A model generated the notes under the pieces. It searched no databases, was not told the DNA's origin, and saw only the letters and a list, made by a program, of their open reading frames with translations. A stretch of DNA of 42,250 nt. Source: an uncultured Alphaproteobacteria bacterium. Its GTDB lineage: Bacteria; Pseudomonadota; Alphaproteobacteria; HIMB59; GCA-002718135. The DNA lies in contig CABYIF010000012.1 in assembly GCA_902518985.1 (NCBI GenBank), forward strand, positions 1 to 42,250. Direction: 5' to 3'. Numbering within the stretch: the first letter of the stretch is position 1; the number at the start of each line of letters is the position of its first letter. Positions 1 to 7,891 of the stretch are shown here, piece by piece. The translations under genes were made by a program, and so were the position numbers.

Positions 1-475
1 AATCATTATCTTTTTCTTTATTAATCTCAGGTTCTGAAGAGATTTTTAATGATCCTAATGTATTTTCCTCAATTTTATTAGTTTCTTTTATTTCATTATT
101 ATTTTGTTGAAGAGATGTTTTATTATTTTCTATTAATTTATTTTCTATTGAAGAAACATTATTTTGAAAGTTATTTATTTTTATCATTACATCTTCAATT
201 TGAAAGAGGATTTCCTCAATATTTGCGGTTAAATTTTTTACATCTTTTTCTAAATCATATATTCTCATATCAATTGCAGATAAGTTTTTTACAAAATCAC
301 TATTGTTATTATCTGAATTAATATTCTCTTTTTGAGAAAATACTGTTTTTGATAAATCTGAAACTTCCCTCTGCAGTCTATCTAATTTTTGTTGAATTGT
401 AAGATCTTCATTTGATCTTACTTCATACGAAATTGTAGTTAAAATTAGAAGTATCACCGATAAATACTTAAACAT
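1..475 (-). CDS. cpoB: Tol-Pal cell division coordinator CpoB/YbgF, N-terminal part (cut by window edge)
   Basis: An open frame of 158 codons starts at an ATG at 475 and is still open at base 1. It begins with a short lysine, then a hydrophobic stretch (about residues 4-17) that looks like a secretion signal. The mature part is a low-complexity Gln/Asn/Glu-rich coiled coil starting near residue 25 (LTIQQKLDRLQREV), with further heptads around residues 60-110. This is the layout of the periplasmic protein encoded last in tol-pal operons, with an N-terminal trimerising coiled coil followed by TPR repeats; the TPR part would lie outside the window. CpoB links Tol-Pal to peptidoglycan synthesis at the division site. 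It follows pal on the same strand after an 81-base gap containing a GC-rich hairpin. The call rests on position and architecture, since the coiled coil itself carries little family signal. Confidence 0.75.
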   Translation of the reverse strand, partial: MFKYLSVILLILTTISYEVRSNEDLTIQQKLDRLQREVSDLSKTVFSQKENINSDNNNSDFVKNLSAIDMRIYDLEKDVKNLTANIEEILFQIEDVMIKINNFQNNVSSIENKLIENNKTSLQQNNNEIKETNKIEENTLGSLKISSEPEINKEKDND

Positions 476-510
476 ATTTTATTTATACTTTTGAAATTAG
501 ATTATAATAA

Positions 511-534
511 GGCGCCATTTTAAAAAATAGCGCC
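511..534 (-). terminator. GC-rich hairpin between pal and cpoB
   Basis: Stem arms GGCGC (511-515) and GCGCC (530-534) enclose a second paired block, ATTTT/AAAAT, with one C-A mismatch between the blocks and a two-base loop. It lies 22 bases after the pal stop and is conspicuous in such A+T-rich DNA. The following minus-strand bases are T/A-rich (TTATTATAAT) without a clean U-run. It could therefore be a leaky terminator, an mRNA 3' stabiliser for pal, or an attenuator ahead of cpoB. Confidence 0.5.
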
Positions 535-556
535 AATGTATTAAGGAATTAAAAAA

Positions 557-1075
557 CTAATTAACTGTCGTAACAGATCTTCTGTTTTGAGCCCATGCCC
601 CATCATTAGATCCAACCACAGCTGGTCTTTCTTTACCATAACTTATAGTTGAAACACGATCAGGACTTATACCCAGTCCAATTAAATAATTCTTAACGGA
701 TTGTGCTCTTTTTTCACCTAAAGCCAGGTTATATTCTCTTGTACCTCTCTCATCACAATGACCTTCTATTGTAATAGACACATTACTATTTTGCTTGAGC
801 CAAGCTACTTGATCTTGCAACAATTCGAGTGCATCTGAGTCTAACTCGGAACTATCATATCCAAAGAATACTCTGTCACCTACATTAACTATTAAATCTT
901 CTTGAGAACCTGCTACTATACCACTTCCTGCAGTTTCAGTTATAGAACCTCCATCCACAGAGCTATCAGAACTTTTTGTTCCAGAGCCACTTGCATCAGC
1001 TCCATCTTTTGGCTTTGTTGCACAGGCTGCAACAAATAAAATTAATAATGACGAAATTAAAAACTTGTAAAACAT
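557..1075 (-). CDS. pal: Peptidoglycan-associated lipoprotein Pal
   Basis: A 172-residue outer-membrane lipoprotein that anchors the outer membrane to peptidoglycan and receives the Tol machinery's force during cell constriction. It has a lipoprotein signal peptide with lipobox VAAC (Cys18 lipidated), then a Ser/Gly-rich linker (about 20-60). A C-terminal OmpA-type peptidoglycan-binding domain (about 65-172) carries the family motif GHCDERGTREYN (105-116) and the terminal NRRS (164-167). The length is typical for Pal. It is downstream of tolB in the same direction with a 100-base gap, and the start has a CTTCCTT-complementary Shine-Dalgarno (AAGGAAG) about 10 bases upstream. The gap leaves room for an extra promoter, but I could not identify one. 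Confidence 0.97.
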   Translation of the reverse strand: MFYKFLISSLLILFVAACATKPKDGADASGSGTKSSDSSVDGGSITETAGSGIVAGSQEDLIVNVGDRVFFGYDSSELDSDALELLQDQVAWLKQNSNVSITIEGHCDERGTREYNLALGEKRAQSVKNYLIGLGISPDRVSTISYGKERPAVVGSNDGAWAQNRRSVTTVN

Positions 1076-1175
1076 ATAAAACTCGCTTCCTTAATACCTT
1101 GCTAGCTATATTAATTAATTTAATTTCTTAACATTTTTTTTAATATTTCATATATTTTTTTGAATATTTAGTAAA

Positions 1176-2492
1176 TTAATGCATGAGGGGAGACCAAGCA
1201 GGATCAGAACCACCAAGTGGAGTAATGACTTTCCTTTCATTATAACCCGTCAAATCTATAGAATAAAGGCTTGATTCACCACCAGATCCGTCCTCTGCAG
1301 TTCTTTCTTCTTTAAAATACATAAGGAATCTTCCATTTGGAGCCCATGTAGGGCCCTCTACGTGGAATGATTTAGCAATCATTCTTTCATTAGAACCATC
1401 TGTTTCCATAACACCTATATAAAATTGACCACCTTCTTGCTTTGTAAAAGCTATCATATCTCCTCTTGGTGACCATACAGGGGTGTAATAACTTCCAGCC
1501 TCTCTGCTGATCCTTTTTATATTTTTTCCATCGTTATCAGTTATGTATAGATGTCTTCGTCCACTTCTATCAGAATTAAATACAATTTTTTTACCATCAG
1601 GTGAAAAACTTGCAGAAACATCGATTGCTGAATTGTCAGTAATACGAGAAGTTATACGAGTTTTTAAATCAAGAATATAAATTTCAGAATTTCCAATATC
1701 AGGATCGGTATATGACATGACAATTTTATTGCCATCAGGAGAAAAGCGAGGGGCAAAAGTCATACCTGGAAACTCTCCAACAATTTCTTGCTTTCCAGTT
1801 TCAATATCAAATATATACACTCGTGGATTGTTACGACTTACATATGACATGTAGGTAATTTTTTGTGAATTCGGAGAAAATCTTGGTGTTAAAACTAAGT
1901 AAGAGCCATCAGTAAGAAAACGATGATTTGCTTGATCTTGATCCATAATAGCTAATCTTTTTTGTTTATTATCTTTAGGGCCAGTTTCAGCAACATAAAC
2001 TATTCTAGTATCAAAATAACCACCCTCTCCAGTGATATTTTTGAAAACAGAGTCTGAAATTATGTGAGCAACTCTTCTCCAATTTTTTTCATTCGTTTCA
2101 TACTTTCTTCCAACTAACTGTTTTTGTTGAAAAACATCATATAGTCTGAATTCAACAGATATTTTGCCATTCGATCCAGAAATTTGTCCTGCAACTAAAT
2201 GCTGAGCTTTAATTACTTTCCAATCTTCAAATCGCGGTTGATTAGATAGAGACTCATTAGTTTGGATAAATGCTTTTTGATCAAGAGGTATAAATAAACC
2301 TGACCTCTCAAGATTATCTGAAATTACACTAGAAATATTTTTGCCTATTTTTTCGAAGTTTGTACTGCTAGAAAATAAATTTGTAACAGCTATTGGAGTT
2401 GGTTTTACACTACCTTGAGTTAAAGTTACTTCTAAGGATTTAGATGAAAAAGAAGAAACCGTTATAATTATAAACAAAAAAACTTTTATCAT
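1176..2492 (-). CDS. tolB: Tol-Pal system translocation protein TolB
   Basis: A periplasmic 438-residue protein that binds Pal and is released from it by TolA. The N-terminal signal peptide (about 1-19) is followed by a TolB N-terminal alpha/beta domain (about 20-150). A C-terminal six-bladed propeller has repeated TolB boxes such as PRFSPNSQKI, PRFSPDGNKI, ASFSPDGKKI, PVWSPRGDMI and PTWAPNGRFL. The length matches the family. Its ATG overlaps the tolA stop by one base (TAATG at 2492), which implies translational coupling in a tolA-tolB transcript. Confidence 0.97.
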   Translation of the reverse strand: MIKVFLFIIITVSSFSSKSLEVTLTQGSVKPTPIAVTNLFSSSTNFEKIGKNISSVISDNLERSGLFIPLDQKAFIQTNESLSNQPRFEDWKVIKAQHLVAGQISGSNGKISVEFRLYDVFQQKQLVGRKYETNEKNWRRVAHIISDSVFKNITGEGGYFDTRIVYVAETGPKDNKQKRLAIMDQDQANHRFLTDGSYLVLTPRFSPNSQKITYMSYVSRNNPRVYIFDIETGKQEIVGEFPGMTFAPRFSPDGNKIVMSYTDPDIGNSEIYILDLKTRITSRITDNSAIDVSASFSPDGKKIVFNSDRSGRRHLYITDNDGKNIKRISREAGSYYTPVWSPRGDMIAFTKQEGGQFYIGVMETDGSNERMIAKSFHVEGPTWAPNGRFLMYFKEERTAEDGSGGESSLYSIDLTGYNERKVITPLGGSDPAWSPLMH

Positions 2493-3556
2493 TAATATCC
2501 TTTCATAATACTGTAATCAAAAGTAATTGTAAGATTTTTCCATAAGCTATATTTTTCTTTTGGCAATTTCAAAGGTGTACATTCAGGATTTAACAAAGTT
2601 CTCATTGCGCTATCAGTAATAGGTCCATAAAAAGCATTACTTTTAGGTATATTTGTGTCAATAATACGAACAGAGTTCTGAAAAACCTTCATATTTTGTT
2701 GAACCTTAGCTGAAATTGTTACTTTCATACCTCTTTCAATTACGGCTCCAGCTGGTGCATTCCAACATGATGATAATTGTTGACGCAGAAGATCAATTTC
2801 GGAAATTGACAATATCATACTTTCATTTTCTGGATTTTCACCTAATTGATTATTTTCATCATTTATTATTTCTTTTTCTTCAACATTATTAGATTTTTCA
2901 TTCCTTAAATCTTTTAACATTGAAGCTATACTAAAATCTTCCTTTGGTTTATTTTTTGGTTTTGCAACTTTTTTCTTTTTATCAGGCTTGTTTTCTTTCT
3001 TGTTTTTATTTTTAGGCTCAATTTGAAGATCAGAGGTATTTAGAATTGGTTCCGGTTTTTTTTGTTTTGGTTTAAGTTTAGGTTTAATCTGATTTGTTTT
3101 TAAAGTTTCAATCTTTGTTTCATTCTGAATGTTTTCTTTTGGCTTAATTTCTACATTTTTTTTTTCTTCAACTTGCACTTTATTTTTTTCCTTAATTTCA
3201 ATGATGGGCTGCTGTTCTTCATCAAAAGTTTTAACGTTCTGTGAAATATCAAATTGTTTTTGGGCTTCTATATTTTCAGAGGAATTAAATTTTTTTTGTT
3301 TAGCGACAGTTTTTTTGTTAATTTCATTTTTTGAGTCAGTCTTTTTGATATTGGTTGTTTCTGAAACGTTTAAGATTTCAATTGGAATAATATTTGGAAC
3401 ATATACATCTTTTGGTCCAAAAAAATTTGGCAGGCCTACAGCGAACATTAATATTATTAGATGAAATAATATAGAAAAAAATATTCCGAAATTTTGTGGA
3501 TTAAGTTTATCTAAAAATTCTATCAATTTTAAAGAATTATAATTAATTCTTTCCAT
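2492..3556 (-). CDS. tolA: Cell envelope protein TolA
   Basis: A 354-residue inner-membrane protein of the Tol-Pal system that transmits proton-motive-force energy from TolQR to the outer-membrane complex. One membrane anchor (about residues 23-45) is followed by a long, highly charged Lys/Glu/Asn helical or disordered region (about 65-245). The C-terminal TonB/TolA-like domain (about 255-354) includes LLRQQLSSCWNAPAGA. The middle region is low-complexity, as usual for TolA, so identity rests on the anchor, the C-terminal domain and the position between tolR and tolB. It lies 3 bases after tolR and overlaps tolB by one base. Confidence 0.93.
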   Translation of the reverse strand: MERINYNSLKLIEFLDKLNPQNFGIFFSILFHLIILMFAVGLPNFFGPKDVYVPNIIPIEILNVSETTNIKKTDSKNEINKKTVAKQKKFNSSENIEAQKQFDISQNVKTFDEEQQPIIEIKEKNKVQVEEKKNVEIKPKENIQNETKIETLKTNQIKPKLKPKQKKPEPILNTSDLQIEPKNKNKKENKPDKKKKVAKPKNKPKEDFSIASMLKDLRNEKSNNVEEKEIINDENNQLGENPENESMILSISEIDLLRQQLSSCWNAPAGAVIERGMKVTISAKVQQNMKVFQNSVRIIDTNIPKSNAFYGPITDSAMRTLLNPECTPLKLPKEKYSLWKNLTITFDYSIMKGY

Positions 3557-3559
3557 AAG

Positions 3560-3985
3560 TTACTCTATGTTTTGAGTAATCAATGCAACTTTTACGTAAC
3601 CCGCAGAATTTATCATAGACATTATTTCCATAACTCTTCCGTAAGCAACTATTCTATCTCCTCTAATGTATATTCTTGCTTCAGTATTTTGTTCAGTAAT
3701 TGCATTAATTCTTGGTATTAAATTTTCAACTTCAACTTGTGACTCACCAATGTAAACATCACCCTCTAAGTTTACAGTTATTTCAATTGGATCTTTTTTA
3801 TCAGTTAGTGCTGTAGCTTTAACTTTTGGCAAATCAACTGGTATACCAACTGTTAAAAGGGGTGCAGTAACCATAAAAACTATTAGGAGTACAAGCATAA
3901 CATCAACAAAAGGAGTTACATTTATTTCACTCATTTGAGTGTATTTTTTTCTGCTACTTTTTCTGGAGTTATTAATATTTATCAA
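3560..3985 (-). CDS. tolR: Tol-Pal system protein TolR (ExbD family)
   Basis: A 141-residue ExbD/TolR family protein. It has a short basic cytoplasmic N-terminus, the characteristic INVTPFVDVMLVLLIVFMV segment (about 21-39) with the proton-carrying Asp28 at the start of the single membrane helix, and a periplasmic domain to residue 141. With TolQ it forms the proton-driven motor that energises TolA. It begins one base after the tolQ stop and is followed by tolA after 3 bases, so tolQ-tolR-tolA are almost certainly one transcript. Confidence 0.97.
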   Translation of the reverse strand: MININNSRKSSRKKYTQMSEINVTPFVDVMLVLLIVFMVTAPLLTVGIPVDLPKVKATALTDKKDPIEITVNLEGDVYIGESQVEVENLIPRINAITEQNTEARIYIRGDRIVAYGRVMEIMSMINSAGYVKVALITQNIE

Positions 3986-3986
3986 T

Positions 3987-4697
3987 TTATTTTTTCTCTA
4001 ATTGTCTAAAAAATATAGTAGTAAATTCATCCGTAAAAGTTTCCAAAGAAGTAAAATACTTTGAAATATCATTTGAAATCTTGTTGTACGCAACGACCGC
4101 AGGTATGGCAACAAACAAACCTAAGGCAGTTGCAAATAGTGCCTCAGCAATACCAGGAGCAACAACAGCAAGATTTGTATTTTGTGCAATGGCAATAGAT
4201 TTAAAGCTATTCATAATACCCCAAACTGTTCCAAAAAGTCCTATAAATGGAGCTGTTGAACCTGCTGTAGCTAAAAATGTTAAATTTTTTTCAACTTCTT
4301 CACTTTCTTTATTAAATATTACTGACATTGATCGTTGCATCCTATCTTTAAGAGAATTTAAGTCTATTGACTGATCAATTTGTGTTTTACTTTTTTTCCA
4401 TTCTAAAATTGCTGCACAAAATATTTTTGACATTGGATCATTTTTATTAAAATTAAGAGTTTCATATAAATCTTCAAATGAATTTCCAGACCAAAATATT
4501 TCTTCAAATTCCTTTTCAAGTTTTTTTAATTGTCTCAATCTTAAAATTTTTGAAACTATAACATTCCATGAATATATAGATGCTATTATTAATATTATTA
4601 TTACTGATTTTACAACTATGTCTGCTTGCATAAACAAGCCAAACATTGAAAAGTCTGGGGCTTCGCTTACTATATCAATCTTGTTAATCTCATCCAT
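3987..4697 (-). CDS. tolQ: Tol-Pal system protein TolQ (ExbB/MotA family)
   Basis: A 236-residue inner-membrane channel subunit of the Tol motor. There are three membrane segments at about 28-48, 140-162 and 180-205, with the large cytoplasmic loop between the first two. Family hallmarks are LATAGSTAPFIGLFGTVWGIM (142-162) and PGIAEALFATALGLFVAIPA (181-200), which hold the small and polar residues facing TolR. It is the first gene of tolQRAB here. The acyl-CoA thioesterase ybgC that commonly precedes tolQ is absent, and the gene upstream is instead a small nuclease-like ORF ending 3 bases before it. Confidence 0.97.
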   Translation of the reverse strand: MDEINKIDIVSEAPDFSMFGLFMQADIVVKSVIIILIIASIYSWNVIVSKILRLRQLKKLEKEFEEIFWSGNSFEDLYETLNFNKNDPMSKIFCAAILEWKKSKTQIDQSIDLNSLKDRMQRSMSVIFNKESEEVEKNLTFLATAGSTAPFIGLFGTVWGIMNSFKSIAIAQNTNLAVVAPGIAEALFATALGLFVAIPAVVAYNKISNDISKYFTSLETFTDEFTTIFFRQLEKK

Positions 4698-4700
4698 AAA

Positions 4701-4994
4701 TTATTTTTTTAACTTTTCTAAATCACTACTATGAACCATTACCCAAAAACCAGGTCTATTTTTTTCACATAATGCAATTACTGGTGTTTTACCCTCTTCT
4801 TTAGCCAACTTAGCAGTGTCATCCCATAGAGAAATGGCTGTATGTTTAGCTCTTAATTTACATTCTATAAACAAGTCATCATGTATAACATCAGCCCTTG
4901 TAATTTTGCCATTACCTCCACTTAATGGCGTTCTTTTACCATTAAAATATGTAGCTACGTCTCTTTCTCTTTTTTTCCATGCTTTATCTGGCAT
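4701..4994 (-). CDS. Small PD-(D/E)XK-like nuclease of unknown role
   Basis: A 97-residue soluble basic protein. I do not recognise a named family, but the layout suggests a minimal PD-(D/E)XK nuclease. An N-terminal basic helix (AWKKRERDVATYF) is followed by a Gly-rich turn and then Asp35. A hydrophobic strand ends in Glu44-Cys45-Lys46 (LFIECK), i.e. the D-x8-ExK spacing of the fold, and a later strand is TPVIALCEK. Similar small proteins occur in phages as Holliday-junction-resolvase-like or recombination nucleases. It sits between yebC and tolQ (12 bases after yebC, 3 before tolQ), co-directional, so it is probably co-expressed with them. Many alphaproteobacteria carry ruvC-ruvA-ruvB in this position. 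Nuclease activity and any resolvase role are inference. Confidence 0.6.
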   Translation of the reverse strand: MPDKAWKKRERDVATYFNGKRTPLSGGNGKITRADVIHDDLFIECKLRAKHTAISLWDDTAKLAKEEGKTPVIALCEKNRPGFWVMVHSSDLEKLKK

Positions 4995-5006
4995 TTTTAT
5001 CCTTTT

Positions 5007-5756
5007 TCATGATGTTAAGGATGACATAACGGCTTCGTCAACTTCAAAATTTGAAGAAACACCCTGTACGTCATCATTGTCCTCTAATATTTCAAGTAAT
5101 TTAAATAATTTATCAGCAGTTTCCTTGTCAATATTGATAGTATTTTTGCTTTTCCATATTAGGTTTGAATAATTAGTCTGACCAAAGGACTGATTTATTT
5201 TATCATTTAATTGGTGAAGTTTATTTTGGTCACAAAAAATAATATATTCATTGTCGCTCACTTCGTAATCATCAGTATCATTTTCGACAAGAAATTCTAA
5301 CAAATCTTCCTCATTGATTAAGCTTTTATTTAGAGAAATATTACCTAATCTTTCAAAACCAAAACTTACACTCCCCGTTTCACCTAAATTACCACCATAT
5401 TTACTAAAAGTAGATCTGATTTCTGCAGCAGTTCGATTTTTATTATTTGTCAATGCCTCAACTATAATAGCCACTCCCTCTGGTCCATAACCTTCGTACC
5501 TAACTTCCTCATAGTTACTGTCAGGATCATTACCTTGACCTTTTTTTATTGCTCTTTCAATATTATCCTTAGGCATATTGAGAGCTTTTGCAGAGGTGAT
5601 TGCTGATCTTAATCTAATATTACTCTCAGGATCATCACCCCCAACTTTTACTGCAACTGAAATCTCTCTTCCAAGACGAGAAAACTCTTTTGCGCGTTTT
5701 TTATCTTGAGCACCTTTACGATGCATTATATTTTTAAATTTAGAGTGTCCTGCCAT
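5007..5756 (-). CDS. yebC: YebC/PmpR family DNA-binding transcriptional regulator or translation factor
   Basis: A 249-residue protein with the near-invariant start MAGHSKFKNIMHRKGAQDKKRAK and the conserved region YEGYGPEGVAIIVEALTNN, followed by GGNLGETGSVSFGF. The C-terminal acidic domain includes the VSSNFEVDEAVM segment. Length and domain order match the YebC family. Members have been described as transcriptional regulators, and some as factors that relieve ribosome stalling; the sequence cannot tell which applies here. It has its own gap upstream with a candidate promoter and is followed by the small nuclease gene after 12 bases. Confidence 0.95.
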   Translation of the reverse strand: MAGHSKFKNIMHRKGAQDKKRAKEFSRLGREISVAVKVGGDDPESNIRLRSAITSAKALNMPKDNIERAIKKGQGNDPDSNYEEVRYEGYGPEGVAIIVEALTNNKNRTAAEIRSTFSKYGGNLGETGSVSFGFERLGNISLNKSLINEEDLLEFLVENDTDDYEVSDNEYIIFCDQNKLHQLNDKINQSFGQTNYSNLIWKSKNTINIDKETADKLFKLLEILEDNDDVQGVSSNFEVDEAVMSSLTS

Positions 5757-5806
5757 TTAAAATTATCTATAAATATTTTATTCGATGTTAGTAAAGTTTT
5801 ATAATT

Positions 5807-5834
5807 ACTATAAAATTGTGTCTATTATGTGCAA
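5807..5834 (-). promoter_or_regulatory. Candidate sigma-70-type promoter for yebC
   Basis: On the minus strand, TTGCAC (5829-5834) and TATAGT (5807-5812) are separated by 16 bases, close to the -35/-10 consensus. They lie in the 82-base gap between ymdB and yebC, with roughly 45 bases of leader before the yebC ATG. In A+T-rich DNA such matches arise by chance, so this is suggestive only. Confidence 0.35.
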
Positions 5835-5838
5835 TTTT

Positions 5839-6627
5839 TCACTCTTTTATTGATATTATACTTTTTGCAAGTCCACTTGTATCATCAGTTTCAATTAATG
5901 CTCCACAAATAGAAACTTTGCCACTTGCTGGTTTAAAGCCTCCTTCTAATCTGTAGCCTTTTGTAAAACCGTGTATTGGACTTTCTATCTCCATACCAAT
6001 TACTGAATTATAGTCTCCTGACATACCAACATCAGTTTGATAAGCAGTACCTTTTGGTAACACTTTAAAATCAGAAGTTGGAATGTGTGTATGCGTCCCA
6101 AGAACAGCTGATACTGAACCATCAACAAAATGACCAAAAGCATTTTTCTCTGATGTTGCCTCTCCATGAACATCTATTAGAATTGCATCACAAGTTCTTC
6201 CTAGTCGTTCAGAAGCTAAAAATTTTTTAATTGCTTCAAATGGATCATCAAGTGATATACCCATAAATAATCTTAGCATGACTTGCACAATGACAATTTT
6301 TTTTCCATTTAATAATTCTAGAGTGTATGAACCTTTTCCTGGAACACCAGAAGGATAGTTTATTGCTCTAATAATTTTTGGACATTCTTCAATAAATGTC
6401 AGCATTTCTCTTTTATCCCAAGCATGATTTCCCAAAGTAAGCACATCAATACCTGCAGATATTAAATCTTGAGCATCTTTTTTTGAAATTCCGTATCCAC
6501 CAGTAGCATTTTCGGCATTTGCTACAATAATATCAGGGTTATATTTATTTTTAATCAAAGAAATATTTTCTTTTATTTTTACTCGAGCAGATTTACCAAC
6601 TATGTCACCAATAAAAAGAATTTTCAT
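5839..6627 (-). CDS. ymdB: YmdB family metallophosphoesterase (TIGR00282)
   Basis: A 262-residue calcineurin-like phosphoesterase. Metal-binding motifs are in order: GD (Asp8), AENATGG (Glu39, Asn40), GNHAWD (Asn67, His68), DVHGEAT (His154) and GTHTHIPT (177-184). The Bacillus relative hydrolyses cyclic nucleotides with 2',3' or 3',5' linkage and affects sporulation and biofilm genes; the role in alphaproteobacteria is not settled. Its start overlaps the stop of the 5-formyl-THF cyclo-ligase gene by 4 bases (ATGA at 6624-6627), so the two are likely coupled. Confidence 0.93.
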   Translation of the reverse strand: MKILFIGDIVGKSARVKIKENISLIKNKYNPDIIVANAENATGGYGISKKDAQDLISAGIDVLTLGNHAWDKREMLTFIEECPKIIRAINYPSGVPGKGSYTLELLNGKKIVIVQVMLRLFMGISLDDPFEAIKKFLASERLGRTCDAILIDVHGEATSEKNAFGHFVDGSVSAVLGTHTHIPTSDFKVLPKGTAYQTDVGMSGDYNSVIGMEIESPIHGFTKGYRLEGGFKPASGKVSICGALIETDDTSGLAKSIISIKE

Positions 6628-7208
6628 ATAAAAGAATAAAGTTTCTTTTCTGTAATAACATAATCAAGCCTTATATCAAATTTATCTTTTGGAACCTCAG
6701 GTACTTTTTGATCATCAAAAGCATATCCAACTGAAATGAATTTTTTATTATTATTTCTTAGAAAGTCAAAAGTCTTATCATAATAACCACCCCCATATCC
6801 AAGCCTATAACCCAGGGTGTCATAAGCAAGACAAGGTACAAAAAGAAGATCTGGAATTAAAAGTTCATTATTTTTAGAAGGTTCTTCTATATTCATATAG
6901 CCTTTAATCATATCACTTTTATTTGTAAACTTTCTAAATAATAGATGTTTATCTTTTTTAAAAATTACGGGTAAACAAAGTATTTTATTTTTTTTTAAAA
7001 TATATTTGTTTAGTTCTGAAGTATCAATTTCAGTATTTATAGAGTTAAAACTTGATACTATTTGAATGTTATCTAAATTAATTTTGTAAAAAAAATCTTC
7101 AATTAATTTTTTATTAAAAATTTTTTTTACTTTAGTGAATAATTTTTTTCTCAAACTAAATTGTTTAATTCTAAATTCTTTTTTTTTAAGTGTTAATTCA
7201 TTCTTCAT
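6624..7208 (-). CDS. 5-formyltetrahydrofolate cyclo-ligase
   Basis: A 194-residue enzyme that converts 5-formyl-THF to 5,10-methenyl-THF with ATP, returning this inhibitory storage folate to the active C1 pool. The family motif LGYRLGYGGGYYD (about 132-144) is complete, the folate-side EIDTSEL segment lies near 60, and the N-terminal region is Lys-rich as usual for the ATP-binding part. It overlaps zapA by 11 bases upstream and ymdB by 4 downstream. The zapA/5-FCL pairing is conserved in proteobacteria, but 6S RNA, often found between them, cannot fit here. Confidence 0.93.
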   Translation of the reverse strand: MKNELTLKKKEFRIKQFSLRKKLFTKVKKIFNKKLIEDFFYKINLDNIQIVSSFNSINTEIDTSELNKYILKKNKILCLPVIFKKDKHLLFRKFTNKSDMIKGYMNIEEPSKNNELLIPDLLFVPCLAYDTLGYRLGYGGGYYDKTFDFLRNNNKKFISVGYAFDDQKVPEVPKDKFDIRLDYVITEKKLYSFI

Positions 7209-7605
7209 AGGTTTTTTTTATTAATTTAATAATTGCATCTATTTGATTTTGTATATTTGAAATATCATGGTTTATAAAATTATTTTCCTCTTTTAATAAT
7301 TTATTTTCCTCACGTAATTTAAATATTTGATCATTAAGATTAATATTTTCACTATTAGTGTCATTAATTTTTTTTTCTAAACTAATTTCTTTATATTTAC
7401 TCTTATCTAAATTTAATAATTCAGCTTGTAATTTGATTGCTAAAAAAGATAACAATTTGTTATCACTAATTTTCCCATTTAGATTATCATAACTTTTTAG
7501 TTTATTATTTATTTCTTTAATAGCTTCTATTAAAATTTCTTTCTGATTAGTCTCATAATTAACATTTATTTCTTTATTTAAGATGATAGCTTTATAAACA
7601 GGCAT
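7198..7605 (-). CDS. zapA: Cell division protein ZapA
   Basis: A 135-residue protein with a ZapA-type N-terminal domain (VYKAIILNKEINVNYETNQKEIL, then a helix containing INNKL), followed by an unusually clear C-terminal coiled coil (about 70-135). ZapA binds and bundles FtsZ at midcell. The sequence is divergent and Lys/Asn-rich, so the call leans on the combined evidence of fold layout and the conserved order DUF4164-zapA-5FCL. Its ATG overlaps the upstream stop by one base (TAATG at 7605). Confidence 0.8.
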   Translation of the reverse strand: MPVYKAIILNKEINVNYETNQKEILIEAIKEINNKLKSYDNLNGKISDNKLLSFLAIKLQAELLNLDKSKYKEISLEKKINDTNSENINLNDQIFKLREENKLLKEENNFINHDISNIQNQIDAIIKLIKKTYEE

Positions 7606-7844
7606 TATTTTTGATCAATTAAATCTTCTAGATCATCTAGATATTTATTCATATTTTGTTTAATCTCTTCTATTTCACTTTCAAGATTCTCTATTTTATT
7701 TTTTTTTGCATGATGTAAATTTACAAAATCTTCCATTAGTGTTTGCAATTCTTTGATTTTCTCTTTTAGTTCCTTAATTTTTGCAATGCTTTCCACAGAT
7801 ATTTTATAATTTGAAATTTTATAATTGTCACTGTAATGAAGCAA
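7605..7844 (-). CDS. DUF4164-like small coiled-coil protein
   Basis: A 79-residue, highly charged and almost wholly helical protein with heptads from about residue 18 to 76 (ESIAKIKELKEKIKELQTLM..., then IENLESEIEEIKQNM). The position between divergent transketolase and zapA is that of DUF4164 in alphaproteobacteria. The function is unknown; a link to division is inferred from zapA coupling (TAATG overlap). The longest frame starts at TTG 7844 without a visible Shine-Dalgarno. A GTG at 7796 (codon 17) is an alternative start that would still keep the whole coiled coil. Confidence 0.65.
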   Translation of the reverse strand: MLHYSDNYKISNYKISVESIAKIKELKEKIKELQTLMEDFVNLHHAKKNKIENLESEIEEIKQNMNKYLDDLEDLIDQK

Positions 7845-7891
7845 TTAATATTAAAAAATATGATGATAATAATTTAAAGAAGGTTTTAGAA

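Noticed and set aside
115-321. Plus-strand ORF of 68 residues at the left edge
   Set aside because: It is antisense to the cpoB N-terminal frame, is Phe/Leu/Tyr-rich as expected from the complement of a Lys/Asn/Glu coiled coil, and has no RBS.
4816-5172. Plus-strand ORF of 118 residues across the nuclease gene and yebC
   Set aside because: It spans two well-supported minus-strand genes, including their junction, and shows no domain.
7189-7215. 6S RNA between zapA and 5-formyl-THF cyclo-ligase
   Set aside because: The two genes overlap by 11 bases, so there is no space for the RNA usually linked to this locus.
7781-7891. N-terminal extension of transketolase to the first in-frame ATG
   Set aside because: The extra 37 residues do not resemble transketolase and would overlap the divergent DUF4164 gene; TTG 7892 has a proper Shine-Dalgarno.
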